A model generated the notes under the pieces. It searched no databases and was not told where the DNA came from. It saw only the letters and a program-made list of their open reading frames with translations. Positions 54,334-64,000 of a stretch of DNA of 64,000 bases are shown in pieces. Each line of letters begins with the position of its first letter. Position 1 is the first letter of the stretch. The translations under genes were made by a program, and so were the position numbers. Source of the DNA: Lonicera japonica (lineage: Eukaryota > Streptophyta > Magnoliopsida > Dipsacales > Caprifoliaceae); contig CM038470.1 of NCBI GenBank assembly GCA_021464415.1, positions 34,714,099-34,778,098 on the forward strand, in the 5' to 3' direction.

Positions 54334-55626
54334 TCAATAAAAAAGATAGAGACCATCGCCTACTCTTGCGGGTCTTAAAGGTCTTGCGGCCATTGCCCCT
54401 AACCTTGGTCGACGAAATGGAGTCCAAATTGGAAAAACATGCTCCAAATGGTATCGAAGAAAGGCCTCTTCATGAGCTTTTTGTCGATCCTCGATACGAT
54501 TGAATCGATTGTTTATGTTGGTCGAAAGAGCTTGTACTTGACCCGAGAGCCCTTGAATGGCATGAAGCAAAGCGACATTTAAAGACTCGTCGTGTGCAGT
54601 ACGAGATCAGCGAGGGCCTTGAGAAGAAGTAGCTTGTTGTTGAAACTTGAAACCTTCTTTTTCTTCTTCAACCATTTTTTCGGAAGGAGACAAATTTTTG
54701 TCCTTATCGCAACTATGATCATCTCTATCTCGTAGATCATTAGCAGTCCATTCACCATGAACTAATCTATATTTCATCAATCGAATCACCTTGGCACTAT
54801 AGGTCTCTTCGATTATAGGTGTGATAACATCAACTTCGTCTTCTAGTCGGATGTTATAGAATTTGAACAATTGAGTGAGGGTCATGCCGTAGACCAATCC
54901 TTGTCTTTTTCGGTTAGTGATTTCAAGTAGGTGATGGAACATGAGGTTACCATAATCCAATTTGTGTTCCAGTGTAATAGCCCATATCAAGAATAATTCT
55001 AAAGCATTCAGCGAAGCACAAATACCACACCTTGGAATGATTGAATTGCCAAGTATAGACTGAATGAGCTGGGCTTCGAGTTTGAGCATTGAAGCCTTAA
55101 TTTCATTTCTCGTGTTACGAAACCTATGTTTGAGGAGAATGCCTTTGGCTGCATTTTTCTCAAAACCAAGAAAGTTCCCAAAGTTGGATGGAACCTCATT
55201 CACATTGTCTACGGGAAATCCAAAAATTTGAGCTAGCTCAACCTTGTTAAAGCCAATCCTTTGGCCATTCAACAAGGTAACAAGTCGGGCCTTGTTGGGA
55301 CGTCTATTATCAAGCAAGGGATGATGCAATTTTGCATAAAAGAGTCGAACAAGTCGATGATAAATATTCTCACAGATACTTAAGAAATTAATGATACATT
55401 GGTTTTGAAATAGAGCCGCAATATTCAATCCATTAGACGCAAACAATTGAAAATTGAATTGTTTACCTTTAACTATTGTGCGAGTTGAGTAGTCATTGTT
55501 GAAATTTTCTTGAACCTCATCGGAGATGAACAATGGTGGGAGGTTTGCTTATTGAGGAGCTCCTAGCGATGTACCAACTTGAGCTACATAACGCCTAGCA
55601 CAACGTGGTCAAGAGCCTTGAGACAT
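54334..55626 (-). pseudogene. Extra ORF of Sirevirus-like element (putative plant transposon protein domain)
   Basis: A single reading frame of about 430 codons lies between pol and the 3' LTR, on the same strand as pol. The start chosen is the ATG at 55626. TGA near 55610, TAA near 55549 and TGA at 54607-54609 interrupt it without shifting frame. The core (LVRLFYAKLHHPLLDN, NGQRIGFNKVELAQIFGFPV) resembles the 'putative plant transposon protein' domain (PF20167-like), which is often found in accessory ORFs of plant elements; I judge this from memory. A C-terminal segment (MLHAIQGLSGQVQALSTNIN) looks like a coiled coil. No membrane segment is evident, which argues against a classical envelope protein, although Sireviruses can carry env-like ORFs here. 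Function unknown. Confidence 0.65.
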
Positions 55627-56332
55627 TGTCGAAGATTTGGGGTTAAAAGGATAAGTTTTTGAAAACTTAGGGTTTTAAGGTGAGATTATGATTTTGAAGG
55701 AAAATATTGTTTTTGACCAAAGAAATTGGTAGGATTGTGTTTAGATAGGTGGGATATGAAGATTTAGTGGAGAAATTTGATGAAATGTGGGGTTTTAGGT
55801 AAGAACATAACAATGGTGGCTAGGGTTAGGTTTAGAGATAGTGTGAGAAAGGTTTGAGGATTTTGGGTTGAAAAATGTATGATTAGTGGTTGATTTGGTG
55901 TAGAATGATGATGGTTTAAGGATGGATTTGAGGAAGAAATCTGGGTGTTGATGATGTTTGTGAAGGTTTGAGGTGGTTTGGGTGAAAGTGGCCACGAAAT
56001 GGAGAGGAGATAAATAAAGAGAAAACAGGGGAAAGAAGGGGTTATGGTGAATTGGTCCCAACCACACTCAATCGACTAATGCTAGGTCTTCAGACGACTG
56101 ATCATCAGTCTTTAGTCGACTGATGATCTGTTCTACCCAGATTATTCTTGGTTTGAGCTCTTGAGGCCATATGAACCTAGAATATGCAAATAGACAACTT
56201 TTGTACTACATAAAATAATATTAGTACACGTCGAATAGTACTTATTGCACAAAATTTAATCAAATAAATTCATAATTTTGTATGCTTTAGAAACAAGCAT
56301 AATTGATCAATATACATGAATATTTTGGTCAA
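55627..56332 (-). other. Upstream region of the extra ORF
   Basis: About 700 bp with no convincing gene. It contains a degenerate palindrome cluster at 56068-56123 and a T/C-rich 5' leader on the minus strand. A 90-codon open frame at 55795-56067 is low-complexity and is probably untranslated leader. Confidence 0.6.
56068..56123 (-). promoter_or_regulatory. TCAGTCGACTGA-type palindrome cluster upstream of the extra ORF
   Basis: TCAATCGACTAA (56068-56079), TCAGACGACTGA (56090-56101) and TTAGTCGACTGA (56112-56123) are spaced exactly 22 bp apart. The same palindrome occurs twice, 22 bp apart, in this element's LTR. A TTTATTTAT stretch downstream at about 56010-56020 could serve as a TATA box. 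Confidence 0.65.
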
Positions 56333-56716
56333 CTAGATATCACATGCTCTAGTCATACTAAGTTCACGTCGGATAGTACAAATGCGATCACCAGGAAGTA
56401 GTTTTGTGAAAATATCTGCAAATTGCGATTCGGTGCCAACAAATTCAATATCAACATCACCTTTTTACACATGATCACGAATAAAATGATATCTTATTTC
56501 AATGTGCTTAGTACGTGAATGTTGTATGGGGTTCTTGGTCAAGCTAATAGCACTTGTGTTATCACATTTAATAGGAATGTGGCTAAGAGTAATTCTAAAG
56601 TCTTCTAGTTGTTGTTTAATGTACAAAGTTTGTGCACAACAACTTCCGACCGCCATATATTCGGCTTCGGTCGTTGAAAGGGCCACCGAATTTTGTTTCT
56701 TACTTGACCAAGATAC
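56333..56716 (-). pseudogene. copia RNase H (end of pol) of Sirevirus-like element
   Basis: On the minus strand: SSKKQNSVALSTTEAEYMAV, then CDNTSAISLTKNPIQHSRTK and HIEIRYHFIRDHV, the signature end of copia pol. A TAA near 56464 precedes the final segment (FVGTESQFADIFTKLLP), which ends at TAG 56333-56335. The 5' side is cut at 56716 by element D, so the rest of pol should lie beyond D's far end, outside the window. Confidence 0.9.
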
Positions 56717-58301
56717 TGTAGACACCCCGATCCGTGACCCCCGCAAGAACCCTAACGACCTACGAGACTACTTTTTTTTGGAGTCTAGGACACACCCGAG
56801 CACCCGAAACTACTCCGGGGGGGTTTGTTGCGCGACAAACCTATTTTTATGAAGGATTGTCGCACGACATATCACATTGTCGCGCGACAATCATTGGAAT
56901 GTTGCGCGACAATCCCACTATGTCGCGCGACAATCCCTCTTTGCACCCGACCAACCACTTTCTGACACATCACAGTGTCAAGACCCATCACTTCAGCCGT
57001 TTGTCGCACAACATACAGGAATGTCGCACGACATACAGGAATGTCGCGCGACAAACAGGTATGTCGCGCGACACTTGTCTTTTTTGGGAAAATGTCGCGC
57101 GACAATCTTCCCCGAGCAGTATAAATAGGCCAACACCCCCAAGGGTTCAAGGGCAGCAATTGGAATCTGAGAATTTGGAGCTTTAGATTTGATTTTTATC
57201 AAGCACTTTTCTACTATTATCTTATTTCTGAAGAATTATCGAATCTATCCTCGACACTCGACGTGTCCCGTCTCCGGAATCGATTTCTCGAAAATATCTG
57301 AAGAAAGAGAAGATTATTATCGCCAGAGATCTCTCTGCCGTATTATATTTTCTTTCTTATTATTATTCTCGTCGGGAAGGTAAAGAAAGTCCCTTCTAGT
57401 ATTTAAAACTAGATATATGTGTACTTGTTTTATTTCTGTTATTCTGTCCACGTTTTATTTGAATAAACTTATTGTCAAGTTACAAATAGTCTATCGTTTT
57501 CAACACAAAAGACCCTGATAAAACCATTTTCAAAACCAGAAGAATAAGTACGTTATCGTCCGGATAAAATTCTGTTTTCAAAACCCGGACTGATAAGACT
57601 TATTTAGGAATTAAAAATCAACATATCCTGTCTTCTCTATAGACTGCGATGTGTCTGATATTTCTCCTCTCAAGAGTCATGATTCCATATTAAATTAGTC
57701 CCGATATGAGATCCAAATTTTCACAAAAGTAATCACAACCCGAGAAAACCGTCATTATCTGGGAAATAATACGGGATACTCTCTTTAAAAATAAATATAA
57801 CTTTTATCATTTGTATTTTACATCTTTTAAAACAAAAACATCGGATCTCGGAACACAAAGGTTTTCATCCTTTTCTCGTCTTCCCCCAGAAATTAGGGTT
57901 TTCATTTGAAAAGTAGTAGACTATCAGTAAAAGCATCCAAGTTTTTCAACATAAAATAAACATATAAGTCCACTAGAGACCGAAAGGGCGGAATGGGTGC
58001 TTAACACCTTCCCAAACTGTAATATAGTTTCCGAACCCTATAGAATCCTGGTTTCGCAGACAAAACGTGTAAAGAAAGGCTTGTCTATAGCCTTCCCCCT
58101 TACACAACCTTTTTGTCCGTTTTCTCGTAAAACGTACTGGCGACTCTGAACGAACCCCTTTGCATCTAGAATAGATGTAAGGACACCCGATATGAATCAT
58201 CAAACAACTCCAAGCAAATGGAGCGACGGAATCCCTTTCGACGCTTCAGACCACCACGAACAGGGACGAGACCCGGGGGGTCGCATTTGCGGATTCTCAC
58301 A
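56717..58301 (+). repeat. 5' LTR of element D
   Basis: TGTAGACACCCC...CGGATTCTCACA, 1585 bp. It carries the richest palindrome array of the window and a TATA box (TATAAATAGG, 57120-57129). Confidence 0.93.
56826..57129 (+). promoter_or_regulatory. LTR promoter of element D with ten TGTCGCGCGACA-type palindromes
   Basis: Copies start at 56826, 56858, 56878, 56900, 56921, 57002, 57022, 57042, 57062 and 57093. Intervals are 32, 20, 22, 21, 81, 20, 20, 20 and 31 bp, mostly two or three helical turns. Five are perfect TGTCGCGCGACA. The TATA box begins 16 bp after the last copy. Confidence 0.9.
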
Positions 58302-58302
58302 G

Positions 58303-58320
58303 TGGCGACTCTGCTGGGGA
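58303..58320 (+). other. Primer-binding site of element D (tRNA-Arg-like)
   Basis: TGGCGACTCTGCTGGGGA, one base after the LTR end. Confidence 0.9.
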
Positions 58321-59049
58321 CACTAGAGAACTAGACTCATATATGTGGACTTTTGTTTATTTGAATACTTGCTTTTTTCTGCTTTCCCTACTTATGTTAA
58401 TTGATTGAGAAGAAACATTTTTTTCAGAAAAAGGGAATTTTTCAAAAAATACGTAATCAAGATAATGATATTTGTAAACCCAACCTTTTTCACACGCACT
58501 ATCACAAATCATGCATTGGTTCTATGAGTGTGAATTTACCCCAAACCCTCGGAAGTATTATAAGTGAGTAGGGAGTTGGCTTGCTTGGGCCAACATAAAC
58601 CGAAAGCATTTACTTCCACTCTCCTTGGCCAAGTACGCCCCCGAGGTATATCGAGTGACGATAACACTCACGTACCCGGGAAGTATATCAAAAGGCTCTT
58701 GCACGTACCCGCCCCTGGGGTATATCGCAAGGTCTTGCCAAAAAGGAGGGAGCCTGAAGCCTTAACCGTTCGTACACCTGCGCTGCATATAAGATCGAGT
58801 TAAGATAAAACACTTGTCAAACAGCCGTAGGGGATGTACCACCTTACGGCTTACTTTTGGACGCCCTTTTAAATCCGAGGCTCTTCTCGGCAATTTTTAG
58901 TGGTTCTTTTGGCAAAAATCGAGTCGCATCACAGTCTTCCTTCATCTTCGCCACGTGGTTTCGTCTACAGTCGTGAAGCAACAAACAGACTGGAAGGTTG
59001 GGCCGGCCGTGATCACACCGGAAGACTAGTAAGACCAAGCACACCTGAA
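58321..59049 (+). other. Untranslated leader of element D
   Basis: Contains the block (58590-58800) conserved with A and B. From about 58900 the gag frame is open and the conserved WAGRDHTGRLVRP lies before the first convincing ATG, so translation could start earlier than annotated. Confidence 0.75.
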
Positions 59050-61495
59050 ATGGCCGATGAACGTGAGAATCGAGAGACAGATCAGAGCCTAGCCGAGGCA
59101 TCATCAGCTCAGCCAACCCTAGCCGAAATGCACCGTTTACTCATGACCGTCAGCAGGGATCTGGCAAACCTCACGAACGAGCAACAGGGTACCCGGATCC
59201 GAATAGAAGAATTATCAGCCGAACGAACTGCACCACCGGGGTTTGATCGACTACCACCAAATCGAGATCCGAACCAAGGACAGTCTTCACAAGTACTCCC
59301 CCCAGTTCAAGGAACAAATCCACCCCAAACGGGCCCTATCGTAGTTGGTCCCGTTCAAACCGACCCCAACAATCAGAACCAATGGGCCCCGGATTCAGGC
59401 CCCACTTACCAACAGCAAGAGCCACCCATAGTCTGGCCGCAACCCCAAGTACAACCCGGTTTTGACCCCCAATACCAACCATGGCCACAAGTTCCCGCAA
59501 AAACCATTCCACCACCGGCCCCAGCAGCCCTCCCTAATGAATACCCAGACATCAACCGACTTCGGGCAGTATATGCAGAATCGGTAATAGCACGGGAACA
59601 GCCCGACGAGGTGTCAAGAGAGAATGAGGAAATGAAGAAGCTGAAAGAGCATATGAGGGTCCTACAGAAGGGGGTGTCCCGAATAAAAGGTGCAGACGAG
59701 ATCACGGATATGAATGCCTTCTCCCTCTACCCAGAAGCGAGATTACCCCAGGGATTCAAACTCCCTTCCATCACCAAGTTCACTGGAACCACGCCCCCTA
59801 AAACTCACATACAGTCCTACATCAGATCCATGCAAGTGTCCGGTTGTGGAGAGCCGGAATTAGCACAAGCCTTTCACATGACTCTCACGGGAGCCGCCCT
59901 GAGATGGTTCTTTGGTCTAGAAAGGCATCACACGTAGACTTGGGAAGATATCGTCAAAGAATTTATGACCAAATACGGGTCCAACGAGGATTTGGAAATT
60001 ACCCGTAAACACCTGGAAATGGCCAAACAGGGCGAGAAAGAAAGCTTCAGCGACTTTGTCACCCGCTGGAGGGAGATGGCCTCCCAAATGTCCAAACGAC
60101 CCGATGAAGAAGAACAGCTGGAAATCATTCAGAAGAACTTCACTCCAGCCGTACTGAGTTGCATGGGAAAGCACGTATTCCCACACTTCAGAGCCCTGTT
60201 GAGTATGGGGTCACAAGTAGAGGAAGAACTGGCCAAGAAAGTTGAAACCGATACCAAGAAAGCCTCTTACGCCGGAAGAAAGACGGCCACTCCAGCCGTA
60301 AACCAACTAAGCTCGTACCCGTATCAACAAAACCCATTCCAGCAGTCACCGCAAGTCCCCCCAATGAATTGGCCTACGCAGGGAGACTCTTCAAACACCG
60401 AGGCCAAGAAAAGGAGAAATTTCTGCACCATCCCCACTACTCTGGTTAAGAGCCTGGAACTACTCCAAAAAGCTGGACTAGTCGCTCCACTCAACCCACG
60501 CCCCCCACCAAACCCTATTCCCAACACTTGGAGAATGAATGAGAACTGTGCGTACCATCAAGCGGCAGGCCATGACACGGAACGCTGTTTAGCTCTCCGC
60601 CATCGAATCCAGGACCTCAATGAAGTCGGAACCATCCCCGCACCCGGCGGGCCCAATGTTACTAACAATCCACTTCCTAACCATGCTCCACCTGCAGGGA
60701 TTAATGCCTTGACCACTGATGAAGAAGGCTTCGATCCCGTGGGGCTCATTCGAGATGACCCAACCTACAGGGCACTCATTGTACTGCCAGCAAAGGCTCA
60801 AGTTACCCCAGGCCTCAATCCAATAATCGACCAATGGATGGCCAAAATGAACTTCCTACCCGGGTAGGGTTTAGGAAAAACAAATCAGGGGATCTCACAA
60901 CCACTCACAATCAAAACCAATCCCGGAAAATCTGGGATAGGATGGACGCAGAATAAGAAGAAACAATCATGGAAATCCCAAAACCCCCCCAGGGAGACAA
61001 TCTGTATGACAGAAACCTCCCCCGGGACTTTCAGTTGGTCGACAGAGCCAGAATCGTCAGAAACTTCAGAGGAATCAAACCCGGCATCCCTTTGGATCCA
61101 ACAAATCACCCGTTCAGGAAGGGTATACCAACCACCACCGGATGTTGAGAAAACACCGCCACCTAAGGAAATAGGAGAAGATAGAGTGCTTGAGCAGTTG
61201 AAGAAGACCCAGGCACACATCACCATTTGGGGCCTCTTGGTTGCCTCCAAACCCCACAGGAGCGCTTTCATCAAACTTCTGGACGAAGCCGTGATATCAC
61301 CGGACTCCACACCCGAACAACTGCCAAACATGATCGGGTCACTTACAGTCCAAAGAAGTCTGTCATTTTTAGATGAAGACTTGTCTCCATTGGGGAGAAA
61401 ACACAGCCTGGCTCTCCACATCACCGTCCGAACCCGAGGGAAGATCTTGCCACAAGTCCTCATCGACAATGGGTCGACCATAAATGTTTGCCCCT
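59050..61495 (+). pseudogene. gag and protease of element D
   Basis: Start at the ATG at 59050 (MADERENRETDQSLAEASSA). Pro/Gln-rich N-terminus; Lys/Glu-rich segment near 59600; gag core at 59720-60200 (CGEPELAQAFHMTLTGAALR, YGSNEDLEITRKHLEMAKQG). The zinc knuckle CAYHQAAGHDTERC (C-x2-H-x4-H-x4-C) is at about 60548-60590. The protease loop VLIDNGSTINVCP is at about 61458-61495. Gag and protease share one frame, broken by TAG at 59936-59938 and TAG at 60865-60867. A one-base deletion near 61493, by comparison with element B, shifts the frame. Gag packages the RNA; protease would mature the polyprotein. Confidence 0.88.
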
Positions 61496-64000
61496 GAAGA
61501 CTGCCAGATGCTTGGGTATCTTGGATTCAGAACTTTCATCATCCGCCGTAACCGTCAGGGCCTATGATAATACCAGGAGGGCCGTTCTGGGTTCTCTGAA
61601 GCTTGATCTCATGGTCGGTCCCAGAATTTTTCCGGCCGATTTCCAAATCATAGACATTCCCTCCAGTTTCAACCTCCTGCTGGGAAGAGCGTGGCTACAC
61701 GACATAGGAGCACTCCCCTCCTCCTTGCACCAAAAGATCAAGATACCGTTTGAAGGAAACATAATTACCATCCAAGGAGATCCTGAAAGGACCTTGGCAG
61801 ATGTGGAGTTACTTGTTTTGGGAATCGGGAGCCAGAGCATACAGTTAGGAGGCTTTTCTTATGAGCCTCAAGTACAAACTCTCAGCACTCAGATAATCGA
61901 ATATCTTCCCCCAGACAATATCCCCGGTCTCAGCACCAAGATTACAAATATGCTAAGAATGATGAAATACTTACCTGGAGCCGGCCTAGGAATGGGACAA
62001 TCAGGACTACTTCAAGCCTTGGAACCGGTAACGAGGTACGAAAGGGAAGGTTTGGGGTACCAACACACTGAAGAAGACGATCAGCAAAAAAGGGGCCGAG
62101 GGCATCAGTATCCGAGTTTCAGCTCTCTGAACGGATTCTTTATCAAAGAAGGAGAGGACTTCCCCTTTTGCGGCTTCCAGGAGCCTTGGAGAAACAACAA
62201 CGGAGAGAACCTTCCTGGATGGGAAATCTTCTATGAAGAGGACCTCTATATCAAGGAAAACACCGTACACAGCTTCTCTACCAAGTTGACAATCGGGTCG
62301 AAGGAAGAAAGTGAAGACAGGAAAGGCGAAGAGGAAGAAATGATCGGAGATCTCTTCGACATCATGGCTCTGGGGGATGATGAGCCAAGAGACGACCCTG
62401 TACACTTGATATACGCTGATCCAGACTACCAAAGGGAAGGGGAAAAGAGCGAAATTGTAAGGGTGAGAGATAAGAGTGAGGGTAAGGATAGGAGGGAGTC
62501 TCTCTTAAATGAACTTTTTAAACTTTTACCTGTAAATACTATTATCAATGAAGAGAACTCTGTTTTTTTGTTACCCTGTTATTTTTAATTCTGTAATTGC
62601 TTATATGGAATTGGAAAGATTGAACGAACACCCTGAACGGGAGGAGCAGCGTATACAAAGCGAGGAAGGAGACACTCTTGTGATTAACCTCGGAATAGAG
62701 GAGGAAAGAAGAGAGGTCCGCATTGGGGCAAGCCTAAGTGAGACAGAAAAAGAAGAATTCACACAAACTCTGAAAGAGTATGTGGATGTCTTCGCCTGGT
62801 CTTATGCGGATATGCCAGGTTTGAACAGCCAGATAGTCATGCACGAGATACACACCAAGCCAGAATTTAGGCCCGTCAAGCAGAAGCTGAGGAAACTTAC
62901 GCCATAATGGTCCTTAAAAGTGAAAGAAGATGTGATGAAACAATTAAGTGTGGGTTTCTTGCGGGTAATCGAATACCCTTCGTGGTTAGCCAACATCGTG
63001 CCTGTTCCAAAAGCTAATGGGAAGGTCCGCATGTGTGTGGATTACCGGGATCCTAACAAAGCTTGTCCGAAGGACGATTTCCCATTGCCCAACATCGATT
63101 TGATAATAGATAACACCGCCAACCATGCCCTGAAGTCATTTGTGGATGGTTTTGCCGGGTATAACCAGATTAAAATGCACCCGGATCACCAGGAAAAAAC
63201 GGCTTTCATCACACCATGGGGAACATACTGCTACACAGTTTGCCATTTGGGCTGAAGAACGCCGGGGCAACCTATCAGAGAGCATCCACCGCTATTTTCC
63301 ACGACATGATCCACAAAGAAGTAGAGGTGTATGTAGACGACATGATAATCAAATCAAAAGAGAGGAAAGGCCATGTACCAGCCTTGCGAGCTTTCTTTGA
63401 TCGGCTCCGCCAATATCAGATGAGACTCAACCCGTAGAAATGTGTGTTCGGGGTAACCAAAGGAAAACTCTTGGGATATGTCGTCAGTAAGAAGGGAATC
63501 GAGGTGGACCCCGCTAAAGTTCAAGCTATCCAAGACATGCCTAAACCTCGTACCGAGAAAGAAGTCCGAGGATTTTTGGGTAATCTGCAGTACATCAGTA
63601 GGTTCATCTCTCAGCTCACTCAGACTTGCGAGCCCATCTTCAAACTCCTGAGGAAATCTTCACCAGGGGAGTGGGACGGCCAGTGCCAAGAAGCTTTTGA
63701 TAGAATCAAAGAATACCTCTCCAAACCCCCAGTGTTAGCCCCGCCCCAGACCGGACTGCCACTAATGTTATACCTAACCGTCACTGATTCGGCTGCGGGA
63801 GCAATGCTAGCCCAGCACCTGACCAATACCCGGAAGGAGCAGGCCATCTATTTCCTCAGCAAAAAGCTGTCCCCGTTTGAGATAAACTACACACCATTGG
63901 AGAAATCGTGTACCGCTCTCGTCTGGGTAACACAGAAACTACGGCACTATATGCTAGTTTTCCCAGTCATCCTGGCATCACGGATCGATCCGTTGAAATA
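61488..64000 (+). pseudogene. Protease C-terminus, linker, reverse transcriptase and RNase H of element D
   Basis: The protease second loop (LLLGRAWLHDIGALPS, about 61676-61725) is followed by an acidic linker to 62900. RT: VPKANGKVRMCVDYRDPNKA (63004-63063), LPFGLKNAGATYQRA, and the catalytic YVDD near 63330, which is intact here unlike in element B. Connection domain at 63540-63650 (RTEKEVRGFLGNLQYISRF), then RNase H from 63760 (YLTVTDSAAGAMLAQ), running off the window. Breaks: frameshifts at about 62575 and 63240, TAA at 62905-62907, and TAG at 63435-63437 where element B has CAG. Confidence 0.88.

Larger units (their letters stand above)
56717..64000 (+). mobile_element. Ty3/gypsy element D, 5' part (continues past window)
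   Basis: Same family as B and C. The order is 5' LTR, primer site, leader, gag, protease, RT and the start of RNase H, all on the plus strand. It is inserted in the copia RNase H of the Sirevirus-like element; GATAC (56712-56716) would be one target-duplication copy. Whether D also has the antisense genes cannot be seen. Confidence 0.9.

Noticed and set aside
55795..56067. 90-codon open frame upstream of the Sirevirus-like extra ORF
   Set aside because: Low-complexity His/Ser/Phe/Pro composition from a T/C-rich leader, with no recognisable domain.
56826..57104. Regularly spaced palindromes as a CRISPR array
   Set aside because: The genome is a plant one. The spacers are short (8-10 bp), partly alike, and lie in an LTR promoter directly before a TATA box. 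No cas genes.

Overview
This is repeat-rich DNA from a flowering plant, most likely a eudicot. Every recognisable coding region belongs to an LTR retrotransposon. I found no resident host gene, RNA gene, CRISPR array or bacterial feature. The plant call rests on Tat/Ogre-type Ty3/gypsy polyproteins with a tRNA-Arg-like primer site, Ty1/copia elements with an initiator-Met primer site, a Sirevirus-type polypurine tract, and intron-containing plant mobile domain (PMD) genes.

Layout. (1) 1-13157, element family A. A minus-strand gag fragment and leader (1-1833), primer site and LTR (1853-3009), and a 3' region full of 114-bp tandem repeats. Then comes a minus-strand PMD pseudogene (5889-9129), then the same 3' region and LTR again in opposite orientation (9438-13157). 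The two arms form a ~3.8 kb inverted repeat around the PMD gene. (2) 13158-37706, element B, a minus-strand Ty3/gypsy element. It carries degraded gag-pol (28667-35508) and, antisense to it, a DUF7745-like gene (27179-28374) and a five-exon PMD gene (14591-26712). The PMD gene is split by a complete copia element (15881-24307, TSD CACCA). (3) 37703-47047, element C, a plus-strand sister of B truncated in integrase and joined head-to-head to B's 5' LTR. It has the same two antisense genes and a 3' LTR. (4) 47048-56716, a minus-strand Sirevirus-like copia element: 3' LTR (split by a second copia, 47979-53572, TSD GGTTC), polypurine tract, an extra ORF (54334-55626) and the end of pol. (5) 56717-64000, element D, a plus-strand relative of B/C inserted in the Sirevirus RNase H (5' LTR, leader, gag, protease, RT; it runs off the window).

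How the parts fit. In B and C the retroviral-type genes run one way. Two accessory genes, PMD and DUF7745-like, run the other way from their own TATA promoters. The most interesting signal is that each element family has its own short CpG-containing palindrome upstream of the LTR TATA box, and the same palindrome recurs upstream of that family's accessory gene: TGTCGCGCGACA in B/C/D, CCAGCCGTACGGCTGG and half-sites in A, TCAGTCGACTGA in the Sirevirus-like element. In B/C/D the copies within clusters are about two or three helical turns apart (20-23 or 30-32 bp), and in the Sirevirus-like element exactly 22 bp. This suggests a family-specific DNA-binding system coupling the LTR to the accessory gene, possibly anti-silencing. 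That role is inference.

All coding copies are damaged. Many of the stops are TAG codons where a sister copy has CAG, as expected from cytosine-methylation decay.
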